This document shows positions 57,901 to 64,000 of a stretch of 64,000 bases of DNA, piece after piece. How positions within the stretch are numbered: the stretch's first letter is position 1; every line of letters begins with the position of its first letter. The position numbers and the translations under genes were made by a program. The stretch lies in contig JAMZAV010000434.1 of assembly GCA_024449915.1 (NCBI GenBank), forward strand, positions 274,287-338,286, written 5' to 3'. Under the pieces are notes generated by a model. That model worked only from the letters and a program-made list of their open reading frames with translations. It had not been told where the DNA came from and searched no databases. The DNA comes from Sweltsa coloradensis (lineage: Eukaryota > Arthropoda > Insecta > Plecoptera > Chloroperlidae).

Positions 57901-58360
57901 TTTTAATTTCCGAATTGTATTCAATATTGTAACAAGTTGGAACGAACTCATTTCCTCGCATTGCTTCGCTCTATTACTCTTCGTAGCATCCTCTTTATTA
58001 GAACTTAGTTTTTCATCATTCTTACATATTATTTTTCATACCAAGGCACTTGTCGTTTTTCAACTATTCCTTAGTTATATAATCATAACAAACTACTTTT
58101 AAAATTCATTATAATAAACAGCTAGAATCAATTGATACAAAATTATGGTTGTATTATTATTTTAAACGTATTACGGAATAGAAATTACTCAATATTTTTA
58201 TTAGCACACATTGTGTTTATATAAAATATAAATAACATGATATTAATTTAATAACAGTACAAGAAATACAAGAAATAGTATGTGTATATTATTTGTTGCA
58301 GGTCCAACGAGCAAGCAAGAACAAACAGGCTGTTTAACATTACATATTAATTTAATTTAA
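36752..58360 (+). CDS. nrf-6: NRF-6-like (nose resistant to fluoxetine) multi-pass acyltransferase-3 protein, 13 coding exons
   Basis: Spliced by eye from 13 GT-AG exons: 36752-36989, 37621-37880, 40195-40382, 43687-43757, 44629-44825, 45556-45706, 47049-47217, 48807-48985, 49980-50088, 51024-51213, 51745-51887, 53763-53871, 58302-58360. The product is about 687 aa, usual for this family. Residues 1-17 are a hydrophobic signal peptide, then an extracellular NRF domain (about 35-215) with paired Cys (NAEC, DECVG, KHCY, SFCVPSSC), then an acyltransferase-3 membrane domain with many hydrophobic segments, the motif VVYCHTW (candidate catalytic His), SVDSFFLLSG and SWYLAVDMQLF. Worm NRF-6 relatives act in lipid or yolk transport and drug uptake, and fly drop-dead is a relative; the substrate here is unknown. 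All junctions are in phase except exon 5 to 6, which needs one extra base. Family assignment is very secure; the exon 5 to 6 join is the weak point. Confidence 0.93.
37621..37880 (+). CDS. nrf-6: nrf-6-like coding exon 2 (NRF domain)
   Basis: The acceptor TTAATTTCAG ends at 37620 and the donor GTAAGA starts at 37881. The exon encodes the core NRF-domain signature MFDSSTKLPDGI, LGNFDECVGV and FTGKHCYIRL, with Cys residues expected to form disulfides outside the cell. It ends in phase 0. Confidence 0.93.
38280..38962. repeat. inverted repeat pair with ~580-bp interior
   Basis: 38280-38333 (TTCTATTCATTATTTGGACA then AAACTAACAG and ATATTTAGCAAACATAT) matches the reverse complement of 38910-38962. 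Possible terminal inverted repeats of a small transposon in intron 2 of the nrf-6-like gene; no target duplication seen. Confidence 0.6.
39175..39545. mobile_element. long foldback element
   Basis: The left arm (CTTGTAAAAATACTGCCAAA, GAAATTAGATCT, CTACCCTTCCACATTTGCGC, ACATCCTCGAAAAGCTTGGC) is repeated as its reverse complement up to 39543 with a short loop around 39350. Arms about 160 bp. No coding capacity. Confidence 0.8.
39768..39905 (-). mobile_element. fragment of HINE-like subfamily B
   Basis: Shares TTTTCTACTTTTTCTTTCAA, ACCTGAATGTCCATGTAAAA and AACGTTGTAGCCCGACCCGT with the B core in reverse orientation; both ends are missing. Confidence 0.65.
40195..40382 (+). CDS. nrf-6: nrf-6-like coding exon 3 (end of NRF domain)
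   Basis: The exon begins after TTTTCTGCCAAG and encodes GIRLPDGVAYHWSFCVPSSC and a further Cys (DDCHT), the conserved end of the NRF domain. It finishes in WVV at the edge of the first membrane helix. The donor GTGAGT starts at 40383. The exact start could shift, as the upstream frame stays open to 40159, but GIRLPDG matches the family. Confidence 0.85.
40540..41035 (+). pseudogene. CR1/L2-like LINE reverse transcriptase fragment
   Basis: Frames joined by indels give QRSILGPLLAYILYVNDQSA, QYADDSSQLL (catalytic YADD box), CLSKHLTISRSKTVYFYFHT, NVKVLGLAL, DNLDWSIHVNHVANKIL and GCYSIRKIKQMV. Several stops and frameshifts. Sits in intron 3 of the nrf-6-like gene in the same orientation. Confidence 0.8.
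41885..43409 (-). pseudogene. non-LTR retrotransposon ORF2: reverse transcriptase and C-terminal domain, 5'-truncated
   Basis: A 400-codon frame (43409-42207) has the RT domain: GRAPGVDGITVEMIKSAG, GIIVPLFKKGDRKKCKNYRG, EEQYGFRSGRSTIDPIFSIR, HIVFLDLEKAYDRLPRGKVW, EGLRQGSVLSPILFTVVMDQ and FADDVLIWGE (a FADD catalytic box). After a stop at 42207 the C-terminal domain resumes: RLRWFGHMKRMEMDRIAG, GKRKVGKPRER, a nonsense codon, then EERGESWNQVTELKLWEDRK to 41885. The segment usually linking them is absent, so an internal deletion is likely. The endonuclease is missing; a SINE abuts the truncated 5' end. It is antisense in intron 3 of the nrf-6-like gene. Confidence 0.9.
43425..43600 (+). mobile_element. 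tRNA-derived SINE (plus)
   Basis: Head GCGCGCGACTCTGATTCGGG, B box GGTTCAAACTC, then CGGCAGTCCTGACTGAAGGG as in the 56535 copy, followed by a different tail (AATTGTCTTATCC..). Confidence 0.7.
43687..43757 (+). CDS. nrf-6: nrf-6-like coding exon 4 (transmembrane helix 1)
   Basis: A 71-bp exon between TTCCTTCTAG and GTAAGC. It encodes SILTVLCVLVILSTAYDLL, the first membrane helix of the acyltransferase-3 region, followed by NKS. Phases fit both neighbours. It is too short to stand out as an ORF and was placed by phase and hydrophobicity. Confidence 0.85.
44629..44825 (+). CDS. nrf-6: nrf-6-like coding exon 5 (candidate catalytic His)
   Basis: Encodes RRLLFLTFSVYTNGKRLF, then the strongly conserved NGIRFLSISWVVYCHTW; the His of this segment is the invariant one of acyltransferase-3 proteins. 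The donor GTAGAG at 44826 leaves phase 0, whereas exon 6 requires one leading base. Confidence 0.9.
45345..45440. repeat. two tRNA-like heads in inverted orientation
   Basis: GACTAGGATTCGAACATAGA (reverse B box) and, 45 bases on, GGGTTCGGATCCTAGTCG (forward B box) form a short palindrome with CTCCGGCTTAA / AACCGAAGG between. Confidence 0.5.
45556..45706 (+). CDS. nrf-6: nrf-6-like coding exon 6
   Basis: The acceptor TTTCTGACAG ends at 45555. Read with one base donated from upstream, the exon gives DGSRQYLLNGSLSVDSFFLL and SGTLVCYIFLKEM, the conserved second helix of the family. In phase 0 it would hit a stop. The donor GTACGA starts at 45707. Confidence 0.88.
45760..46222 (+). mobile_element. 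HINE-like element, subfamily A copy 8
   Basis: T|TGGATGAGCGTAGCGAGCGA at the 5' end, core GATTCCGGCTGAACCG and CTTAGAACTGTCACG, 3' CATCCAACAACGCGACTAAA, AAGCTTCCTAG|T. A 463-bp copy with internal deletion, in intron 6 of the nrf-6-like gene. Confidence 0.85.
46250..46500 (-). pseudogene. LINE ORF2 C-terminal fragment (minus)
   Basis: Reads LRRYGHMKRIVEVIVYMKER, FRPRKRWKDTIAGYLEARGE, SWEAVITIAEGKKE. Same C-terminal module (GHMKRM, RPRKRWKD, RGESW) as 41885-42206 and 50190-50470. Confidence 0.8.
47049..47217 (+). CDS. nrf-6: nrf-6-like coding exon 7
   Basis: Encodes RYIRLTPPVLMVILFNASF (with exon 6) and then the Cys/Trp-rich loop CRANWWLTLLYVQNYVN. RLTP and the CxxxWWxxLLYxQNY motif are hallmarks of NRF-6-type proteins. 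The donor is GTGAGC and the phase is 0. Confidence 0.92.
47645..47823. mobile_element. 179-bp MITE flanked by TTAA
   Basis: Inverted ends ACTAAGGAAACGCCAAAGTC / GACTTTGACGTTTCCCTAGT continue inward through GTTGTTGAACGAGTGAGTGA and its complement. TTAA lies directly on both sides (47641-47644, 47824-47827), which may be the target duplication. The outer sequence is that of the HINE-like 3' end, but here present at both ends. Confidence 0.75.
47979..48270 (-). mobile_element. tRNA-derived SINE-like repeat
   Basis: The reverse complement of 47979-48060 has GGCCTATAGTGGTAAGCATT (A-box-like) and B box GGGTTCGATGCCC. The neighbouring block 48130-48250 (AACTCGTACCGGATGTCTGT) recurs at 59305-59430 and ends in GACAGACAGACAG. 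Confidence 0.55.
48807..48985 (+). CDS. nrf-6: nrf-6-like coding exon 8
   Basis: Begins after GCAATGTTACAG and encodes CIQQSWYLAVDMQLFLLSPL, the most conserved block of the family, followed by a membrane helix AFAFIAGLSSSYTTHY. The donor GTAAGT starts at 48986 and leaves two bases of a Thr codon. Confidence 0.94.
49095..49450 (+). repeat. dispersed repeat shared with 59430-59730
   Basis: Shares GATCATGAAATTTGCGAAAA, TTTTGTTCCACATAGATACT, AAATCACACCCCTTCTTG and AGAAAAGGCTGTAGAGTACG with the second copy at about 85-90 percent by eye. Unclassified. Confidence 0.75.
49980..50088 (+). CDS. nrf-6: nrf-6-like coding exon 9
   Basis: Between TTTTCTTGTAG and GTAAGT. Encodes ADDPWTHTRTTVWLIGIALG then YLLHHFKK; PWTRxxxWLIGIxLGYLL is a family signature. 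Confidence 0.92.
50190..50470 (-). pseudogene. LINE ORF2 C-terminal fragment (minus)
   Basis: Frames give PRKRWKEYTAGDLATGERWE, DVEEMRLWEDRKEKINVFAN; the same C-terminal module as 41885-42206. In intron 9 of the nrf-6-like gene, antisense. Confidence 0.75.
50853..51009 (+). pseudogene. broken tandem duplicate of nrf-6-like exon 10
   Basis: This 157-bp unit repeats the end of intron 9 (TTATTTACTTCTAG), and about 130 bases of exon 10, immediately upstream of the intact exon. It carries an extra A after CACACCGG and an extra G in CTCTGGGTTGG, which shift the frame, and ends in an in-frame TAG within TTCCTAGT. It has no splice donor. The acceptor looks as good as the real one, so read-through use would truncate the protein after helix GIVYL. 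It could also be an assembly duplication. Confidence 0.8.
51024..51213 (+). CDS. nrf-6: nrf-6-like coding exon 10 (intact copy)
   Basis: The acceptor TTACTTCTAG ends at 51023. The exon encodes GTVCGLWALALFLTIGIVYL, then RPLFGLGLAIIIFLCAHGYG. The donor GTAAGA starts at 51214. A broken duplicate with its own acceptor lies 157 bp upstream. Confidence 0.92.
51745..51887 (+). CDS. nrf-6: nrf-6-like coding exon 11
   Basis: Acceptor TTATTTTTCAG, donor GTAAGC. Encodes FLSWKIFIPLARLSYCIYLV then HISVEVGLMG; the PLARLSYCIYLVH block is typical of the last conserved region of acyltransferase-3 proteins. Confidence 0.93.
51911..52982 (-). mobile_element. HINE-like element, subfamily C (minus)
   Basis: Reverse 3' end ACTATAGGAAAACGCCAAAG with TCGTTGTTGGATAAG (hairpin AACGCCAAAGTCGTT) on the left; reverse 5' end ACTCGTTCGCTGCGCTTACT, CGTCCA on the right, followed by A (T on the element strand). 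The interior differs from A and B. About 1.07 kb, in intron 11 of the nrf-6-like gene. Confidence 0.6.
53763..53871 (+). CDS. nrf-6: nrf-6-like coding exon 12
   Basis: Acceptor TTTTGTTCTAG, donor GTATTT. Encodes MVITIGFSIILTLLVEIPFI, the last membrane helix, and then NLERLLLGK; the EIPFINLERLL motif is usual near the C-terminus of the family. Confidence 0.92.
54380..54646 (+). other. open stretch of 88 codons, not recognised
   Basis: Lys/Arg/Trp-rich frame in intron 12 of the nrf-6-like gene (ends QLKQLKFMRLFRG). No family, no splice sites and no second copy; probably chance. Confidence 0.1.
55235..55540 (-). repeat. 5S rRNA-like and tRNA-like sequence block
   Basis: CGCCCGATTCTGCTTAACTT and CGGTGTTCGAGTGGGAACCG (55465-55507) closely follow the reverse complement of eukaryotic 5S rRNA, and the surroundings (GCGGTGTCCCA.., CCGCTGGC) fit its ends. 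A tRNA-like segment (reverse complement GCAGATGGAGGGTTCGAAAG) lies at 55380-55412. The match is diverged, so a 5S-derived repeat or pseudogene, not a working gene. Confidence 0.5.
55605..55800 (-). mobile_element. tRNA-derived SINE, tail portion (minus)
   Basis: The reverse complement has GACCGGCAATCCTTACTGAA, TCATTCGTTAATGCGAATGC and AAGTCCTCTTAAACAG, the tail of the 56535-56730 family. Confidence 0.7.
56360..56505. repeat. foldback hairpin
   Basis: CATTGTAAATATTGTGATTG (56395-56414) is mirrored by CAATCACAATATTTACAATG (56440-56459) with matching outer arms GATCAAGCGA / TCGCTTGATC. Arms about 55 bp, loop about 20 bp. Confidence 0.8.
56535..56730 (+). mobile_element. tRNA-derived SINE (plus), best copy
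   Basis: Head GTTGGCTCGAGCGTTAAGCG (A-box region), GCGACTCTGATTCGGGAGGT, B box GATTCAAATCC, then CGGCAATCCTGACTGAAGGT, TCAGTCGTTAATGCGAATGC, AGTCCTCTTAAACATCCCTC. Confidence 0.8.
57090..57480 (-). mobile_element. second, diverged copy of the GGGCCC element interior
   Basis: Reverse complement related to 21960-22265: both have ATGTAAACAGATG.CGGACAT, AACGAGAAAAGT..GACAT, TAATACAACAGT.TAGGCC and CACACATCCCGCAC. Rich in AGGCCTAGG palindromes. The GGGCCCCGATTC ends are not seen. Confidence 0.65.
57840..57900 (+). repeat. tRNA-like SINE head
   Basis: CGGTGGGTACCTGGAATGTG followed by B box GGGTTCGAATCC and TTTTTT termination. No cloverleaf acceptor pairing. Confidence 0.4.
58302..58360 (+). CDS. 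nrf-6: nrf-6-like last coding exon
   Basis: A short final exon after ATTTGTTGCAG encodes GPTSKQEQTGCLTLHINLI and a TAA stop at 58358-58360. It was chosen because exon 12 leaves one base and this is the in-phase acceptor found downstream; tails of this family are variable, so it is less certain than the other exons. No AATAAA was found close by; ATTAAA occurs near 58504. Confidence 0.6.
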
Positions 58361-58689
58361 TGTTAAGGTTTCACATTTGTGAATGTAAGCCGTTTTTTAG
58401 AACAATGACGTGCAGTTTTGAATGAAGATAAATGTAAAACCTTTTTGTCTACAAATACGAACAATTAATAGATTATCTTTTTCAACGTTTCTTAAATAAT
58501 ACAATTAAAGATGATAAGCATTGCATTATACAAAGTATTTTAATGTATTTAGTATAATCATGAATGAAATACATTGTGGATGACTGAGATTTCGATACCC
58601 TACTATAATCTCGTATAAGGTACCTATATTTTCATTGTCCTCTAGCATAATTTAAAATCCCCACCATTTATTTTATCAGTTTATATTAT

Positions 58690-58953
58690 ACTAGGAAAAC
58701 GCCAAAGTCGTTGTTAGACGAGTGAGTGAGCTATGTTTTGAGTACCCGGAAACATTAATATATTACTTGCCTATCATAGGCTGGAGTGGCACATTATGGC
58801 CTTACAGTTGACGCACCCGTATACCAACAACTTAAAAAACATTATTTATACCAATAATTATCAAACAAACATGGAAACATGCAAATGTTCCCGGGTACTC
58901 AACACATGACTCGCTCCACTCGTCTAACACGACTTTGGTTTTCCAAGTCTAGT
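58690..58953. mobile_element. MITE related to 47645-47823
   Basis: Left end ACTAGGAAAACGCCAAAGTC, GTTGTTAGACGAGTGAGTGA; right end ACTCGTCTAACACGACTTTG then CTAGT. GTACCCGG / CCGGGTAC occurs inside each arm as in the smaller copy. No TTAA duplication. Confidence 0.7.
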
Positions 58954-59304
58954 TGGCTAAGGCGCCCTATACCCGAATGTGGGAGATCTGGGTTTAAAGA
59001 TTTTGTAATTTCTGGATTGTATTTTAAAAATTATTAACATGTTTTGAAATGCATATGATTCAGTTTAGTCTATCATTTGTGACAATACTATGGAAAACAT
59101 ACCAGTACGAAATACCGTGTAAATATTGCAAGGTTTACTCAATCTCCAAGCGATTTGGGGTACCTTGAGCGTGCAAGATTCGATCCATCTTGGGCACTGC
59201 ATTTTCACAGCCAGAAAAATAACAAACAATGTTTTTATCAAAACAAAATCATTGTCGTTAAAATAATTCCTAAACATTCGCAGCCTATTTTTCAATTTAT
59301 TATT

Positions 59305-59730
59305 TTTGTAGGTTTAAATCGCAATGGATCTAGTTAATTTTGTAAACAGTTCTCAGTAAACTCGTACCGGATGTCTGTTTAAAATTTTCAGTGCAATCTG
59401 TTCAGAGATTCGGCTTATTTTACAGGAATATTTTAATTTTTTGATCATGACATTTGCGAAAAATAAGATTTTGGAAATTTCTTAAATCGGTTTTAACTTG
59501 CTTCTTTTTTGTTCCACATAGATACTAGACCATCATTTCAATCTAAAATGTCTTTTATAACATCGCGCCTTGAAACGGTGCACAAATATACACTCAAACA
59601 AGCAAAAATAGCATCCCAAAATCACACCCCTTCTTGGTAATCAGCATAATATTTTGACCGAACCACACGCGCCCAAATTGCAAATTGCAAAAAAGTTGAT
59701 TTTCAGAAAAGGCTGTGGAGTACGTCAATA
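59305..59730 (+). repeat. dispersed repeats shared with 48130-48250 and 49095-49450
   Basis: First part matches 48130-48250 (CTCGTACCGGATGTCTGTTT), second part 49095-49450. The second stops exactly where the HINE-like element at 59733 begins. Confidence 0.75.
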
Positions 59731-59732
59731 AT

Positions 59733-60185
59733 TGGATGAGCGAAGCGAAGACTTTTATTTCACCGACCCCCCAAAAATTTAGCTCGTTTTTTTTTTGGTT
59801 TGTTTGTTTTTGTGTTTTTTGTTATTTTTTTCTGTCTGTTTTTCGCTCTCTACCGGGCAAACGGCATATTATGCGATCTTAATGAAAATTAGAGGGGTCC
59901 TTCGAAATCTCTGAACTTAGACTTGCCACTTTTTTGGGTACAATCGAAGAAATACTTCTCATGAATATAGTACTTTTACGATTTTTTCGATTTTTAGTGT
60001 GATATTTTCGTGACATTTGGGCCGATTCTGACCAAACGGGTGGGGCTACAACGTTCATATTTCACATGAACATTAAGGTAATGGTAATATATTGCTTTTT
60101 GAAAGAAAAAGTTGAAAAAATAGCCAGAATCCATAGAATAAAGGTTTTAATTTGAGTTTTTTTTAGGTTTATAATAACAATTTAC
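59733..60185 (+). mobile_element. HINE-like element, subfamily B copy 5 (3' end missing)
   Basis: 5' T|TGGATGAGCGAAGCGAAGAC; clean B core: CTACCGGGCAAACGGCATAT, TCTGAACTTAGACTTGCCAC, GCCGATTCTGACCAAACGGG, TGAAAGAAAAAGTTG. Ends near TTTATAATAACAATTTAC without the 3' hairpin. Confidence 0.8.
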
Positions 60186-60746
60186 AAGTTACTTCAACAA
60201 CAACTTCAACAAACTTCAACCAAAGATTGTGATTGGCTCTTGTCAGTGACTGTCTACAGTCCCTGTATAATACCCCTTCAGCAGGTTCAATAATCTATTT
60301 AATAAGTTTGGACTTCATTTTGATCAAAGCACATTATTAATCAATACAATAAAATACAGTCAGATTGTACAACGAGTCCATGCATGGAATGAAGAGGCCT
60401 GCGTAACTAAAAAAATACTGAGAGGCACAAATAATTAAAACATTGTTGCGTGTCACCATGCCTTGAAATATCTTGCCGTTGCTATGACTCGGATATATCA
60501 TGCTGTGCAATACCGGACTATGCTGTGCAACGCCGTGCCATGCCGTGGATATGCCAAGCTGTGTAATCTAATACCGGGACACACAGTCTTCACACCAAAT
60601 CCAGCATCACAAGAAGCCTCTATCATTGTTGTCTCTCCTTCCTCCGGCACACACGTCTCTGAAATAAATATTTAACGAATAACACCTCATCTATTCCCGA
60701 TATTCCTACCGCGACAGTGACACGCCCACTCCCATTAACATTCACA

Positions 60747-60749
60747 CTC

Positions 60750-60807
<58 letters not shown>

Positions 60808-60808
60808 T
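60747..60808. repeat. (CT)n microsatellite
   Basis: CT dinucleotide run with a single interruption. Gives Ser/Leu and Arg/Glu ORFs that are not genes. Confidence 0.95.
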
Positions 60809-60835
60809 GCCTCTAGCTTTCAATTTCTTTACTCA

Positions 60836-61069
60836 AACCACAAGTTTAATACCAGGTCTAGGTCCGGTACGCAACTCTCATTTCCCATACACAGAACTAA
60901 TCTCCTTGACCATTCATTCAAAATCAACGCTATTCGAACTTGGAATGCTCTACCTTCTGAAATAAGAGACAAATATATAAATAACTTCTTTGCTTTTAAA
61001 AGTGCCACTACTTCCTATTATTCAAATTCTTCAAATACTAATGATAACTGTACAAACAACACACAATAA
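60836..61069 (+). pseudogene. LINE ORF2 C-terminal fragment
   Basis: Reads KFNTRSRSGTQLSFPIHRTN, HSFKINAIRTWNALPSEIRD, KYINNFFAFKSATTSYY and stop TAA at 61067. AIRTWNALPSEIR is the usual CR1/L2-like C-terminus. The likely 3' UTR runs on and a tail ends at AAAATAAAGACC plus (AATC)n near 61640. Confidence 0.8.
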
Positions 61070-61370
61070 ATAATACCAAAAACATCCCAAATAATGCAAT
61101 AAATTACATATTAATATGCTCGGTTACCTGTGTTACTCTATTTTACGAGGACGCCTTCTTTGTTATTGTAAGGAAACTGTATGAAGCGATGGATGAATGC
61201 GGAGAATGAAAGGCTAGCTTTACAAATTGTTTACCAGAATTTCAAATGTTTATGTTTTCAATTAATTGTGTGGAATTTTCATCAGGCCAATTACTTTGTG
61301 TTCTAATTATCTATTATTTTCATTAGGCTTTCATTATCATATTATTATTATCATGATTATTATCATCAAA

Positions 61371-61371
<1 letters not shown>

Positions 61372-61428
<57 letters not shown>
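61372..61428. repeat. (TTA)n microsatellite
   Basis: About 18 TTA units. Confidence 0.95.
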
Positions 61429-61639
61429 TCACAAGTTATACTAATTATATTTTATTATTAGTTAATACATAGGATTCCTATGTAAGGATTTATTATTATT
61501 AGTAGTAGTAGTAGTAGTATAGTATATTACCAACACCATACAAAATAAATGTAATGTACCTCCTTAAAGGTTGGATGGAAGATAAGGTTTCACTAGCCTT
61601 AATCACGCCTTAAAATAAAGACCTGAATCAATCAATCAA

Positions 61640-61643
61640 TCTC

Positions 61644-61687
<44 letters not shown>

Positions 61688-61699
61688 CTCTCTCCCCTC

Positions 61700-61732
<33 letters not shown>
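61640..61732. repeat. (CT)n microsatellite
   Basis: CT-rich run next to a short (AATC)n stretch at the probable 3' tail of the LINE fragment. Confidence 0.95.
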
Positions 61733-61736
<4 letters not shown>

Positions 61737-61787
61737 AAATACTAAAATAACTAAAATATAAATATAAATAAATAATAATATAAATAA

Positions 61788-62126
61788 AAACTAAAATATA
61801 GAAATAAAATATTTATGAATAACACTGCGCCATTGCGTCTGCATTGCCACAGTCTTGACTAAAATATAGAAAGGAAATATTTATGAATAACACTGCGCCA
61901 TTGCGTCTGCATTGCCACAGTGTTGACTAAAATATAGAAATAAAATATTTATGAAGAACACTGCGCCATTGCGTCTGCATTGCCACAGTGTTGACTAAAA
62001 TATAGAAAGAAAATATTTATGAATAACACTGCGCCATTGCGTCTGCATTGCCACAGTGTTGACTAAAATATAGAAAGAAAATATTTATGAATTACACTAC
62101 GCCATTGCGCCTGCATTGCCACAGTA
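61788..62126. repeat. 68-bp tandem repeat, five copies
   Basis: Unit GACTAAAATATAGAAAGAAA, ATATTTATGAATAACACTGC, GCCATTGCGTCTGCATTGCC, ACAGTGTT. The unit starts near 61856 and 61924 are 68 bp apart. Copies differ at a few positions only. Confidence 0.93.
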
Positions 62127-62923
62127 AAAAACAATATTATGCGTTGGTTTTTGGTTGCCCCCCCCCCCCCACAAGACATTCCTCGCATCATTATCCTAAC
62201 CGAGGGTCACACCAGGTTTAACTCATGTGTACTCTACTGAAGTGTTGTATTATACCGAACAACCTCACTCCGACAATAGGAATCCCAACACTTGCTTGTG
62301 TCCTCATTCAGTAAGCATCTCATGTTGTTCACCTTAGTTCCCACATCTTCCAGCCAAACTCAACTGTTCATGATCACTTTACAAGTTGCAGCAGGGATCT
62401 TCAGTATCGTCTTCCGGACACACCCGGAGGCATCTTATTACATCGTTATGTCCAGGGTTGCGTTCATCTACACTCGCCTGTGGTTGAGATAACCCAGCAT
62501 AGGCCTCTCAACATACAGCGCAAGGACGCTGTCCATCGCCCAACTCTGGCCTTTATATGTTTAGTTATAAGTTCTTCACACCAGGGACTAATGCATACCA
62601 GGGGAGAGGCGTCGACAGTAGCGTACCACTAGGGTCTTTTGGGTTGTTTGTTTAGGAGAGCGTGCGCCCCCCCCCCCCCCCTTCTCCCAAAGAATTTCAT
62701 CATATTTCTTTATTTCCCAAAGAACAATCCACAGTTGGTCATCCTTCAAAAGGTACAGATTGTCTCCAAAATTACCTCTTAAGCCCCACTTAGCCTTCAG
62801 TACATCTATAAATTAATTGGTTTACTCCCCCCTCCCCCCACTTTATGAATTCCTGGATACGTCACTGGCACTAAGCCCCCTTCTCCTTGAGATTTTGTTT
62901 TTAATTGCCACTGCTGCTGGATT

Positions 62924-62973
<50 letters not shown>

Positions 62974-63265
62974 TCCATACTCTAGTGACGCTCCTGATGC
63001 GAGCCCCACGACCATTCCCGAAAACAGACAGAAAATATATCAACATATTATACATCTATATCGACGTCACCGATTGCTCTTTTCATTGGTCTCGAAAGTC
63101 CTAGATCTCATAAGTATCAATAAATGTTATCGTTTATACTTTAGTATGGTGGTGTTTCCAAGTAACTACCATTTAAATAATCTAGATAACATTGTGGAGC
63201 GTTGATAAACTTCGCCATTAATTCAAACCTCAACGTCGCCATGCACCGATCTCTTCGACTCTCGA
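62127..63265. other. gene-free interval with poly-C runs
   Basis: Poly-C at 62160-62170, 62668-62680 and 62927-62969. A 66-codon frame at 62292-62492 shows no recognisable domain or splice context. Confidence 0.5.
62927..62969. repeat. poly-C tract of about 43
   Basis: An uninterrupted C run; its length in the genome is uncertain. It produces poly-Pro and poly-Gly ORFs. Confidence 0.95.
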
Positions 63266-63284
63266 GTGTCGACTACCATACTCG

Positions 63285-64000
63285 AATAAAAATATAAAAA
63301 CATAACACATTTACAGGTAAGAGTATTATAGTAGTATTGTATTTGATGTGGTACTACCATACTCGAATACAAATATTATATCATAACACATTTACAGGTA
63401 AGAGTATAGTAGTATTGTATTTGATGTGGTACTACCATACTCGAATACAAATATATAAAATATCATAACACATTTACAGGTAAGAGTATAGTAGTATTGT
63501 CTTTGATGTGGTACTACCATACTCGAATACAAATATAATATCATAACACATTTACAGGTAAGAGTATAGTAGTATTGTCTTTGATGTGGTACTACCATAC
63601 TCGAATACAAATATAATATCATAACACATTTACAGGTAAGAGTATAGTAGTATTGTCTTTGATGTGGTACTACCATACTCGAATACAAATATAATATCAT
63701 AACACATTTACTGGTAAGAGCATAGTAGTATTGTCTTTGATGTGGTACTACCATACTCGAATACAAATATAATATATCATAACACATTTACAGGTAAGAG
63801 TATAGTAGTATTGTCTTTGATGTGGTACTACCATACTCGAATACAAATATAATATCATAACACATTTACAGGTAAGAGCATAGTAGTATTGTCTTTGATG
63901 TGGTACTACCATACTCGAATACAAAAAATATATCATAACACATTACAGTAAAGTATGTAGTATTGTCTTTGATGATGTGTTTTACATACTAGAATACAAT
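63285..64000. repeat. 78-bp tandem satellite reaching the window end
   Basis: About nine copies of TCATAACACATTTACAGGTA, AGAGTATAGTAGTATTGTCT, TTGATGTGGTACTACCATAC, TCGAATACAAATATAATA. Period 78 (26 codons), so a repeated 26-residue ORF arises on the - strand. Each unit contains TTTACAGGTAAGAGT, which looks like adjoining splice acceptor and donor. Confidence 0.95.

Noticed and set aside
60623..60823. Arg/Glu-repeat ORF on the - strand
   Set aside because: Translation of a (CT)n microsatellite.
62806..63104. Poly-Pro and poly-Gly ORFs
   Set aside because: Created by a 43-base poly-C run.
63392..63936. 131-codon - strand ORF with repeated SSMVVPHQRQYYY
   Set aside because: Read-through of the 78-bp satellite; no start context or conservation.

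Overview
This is nuclear DNA from an insect, most likely hemipteran. The evidence is one classic odorant-binding protein (OBP) gene, one nose-resistant-to-fluoxetine (NRF-6)/acyltransferase-3 gene, short GT-AG exons in long repeat-filled introns, and a TATA box plus TCAGT initiator as in arthropod core promoters. The order is inference; nothing in the window names the species. The single-copy exons read cleanly. Many repeats (about 4.3-15.4 kb and 26-32 kb) carry frequent homopolymer and single-base indels, as in long-read consensus that was poorly corrected in repeats.

Layout. 1-4 kb: the last exon of an unidentified + strand gene (2247-2336), a 358-bp hAT-like element with an 8-bp target duplication, and a pair of inverted repeats of about 500 bp. 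4.27-5.72 kb: a 72-bp satellite. 5.7-12.6 kb: AT-rich DNA with two degenerate tandem arrays. 8.8-9.4 and 12.7-17.0 kb: copies of a Helentron/HINE-like non-autonomous transposon family, some nested. 17.3-18.4 kb: a short tandem array interrupted by a LINE 3' end. 18.9-20.5 kb: a frameshifted jockey-type ORF1 on the - strand. 21.7-33.9 kb: the - strand OBP gene, of which four coding segments are recognised and one is missing, with its core promoter at 33.87-33.91 kb; its introns hold more transposons and a GC-rich satellite of about 130 bp (29.3-32.2 kb).

36.75-58.36 kb: the + strand NRF-6-like gene with 13 coding exons, about 687 codons. It starts about 2.9 kb from the OBP promoter and is transcribed divergently. 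Its introns hold LINE fragments, tRNA-derived SINEs, foldback elements and more HINE-like copies. Two oddities lie in the gene: a one-base phase mismatch between exons 5 and 6, and a 157-bp tandem duplication that leaves a broken copy of exon 10 just upstream of the good one. 58.4-64 kb: transposon and LINE remnants, microsatellites, a 68-bp tandem array and a 78-bp tandem array running off the window end.

The two host genes are unrelated biochemically (a secreted ligand carrier and a multi-pass membrane acyltransferase-like protein), and no functional link can be read from the sequence. The most distinctive content is the mobile-element family with subterminal inverted repeats (TGGATGAGCG / CGCTCATCCA), a 3' stem-loop ending in CTAG, and insertion between T residues. 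It has at least three subfamilies and about a dozen copies here.
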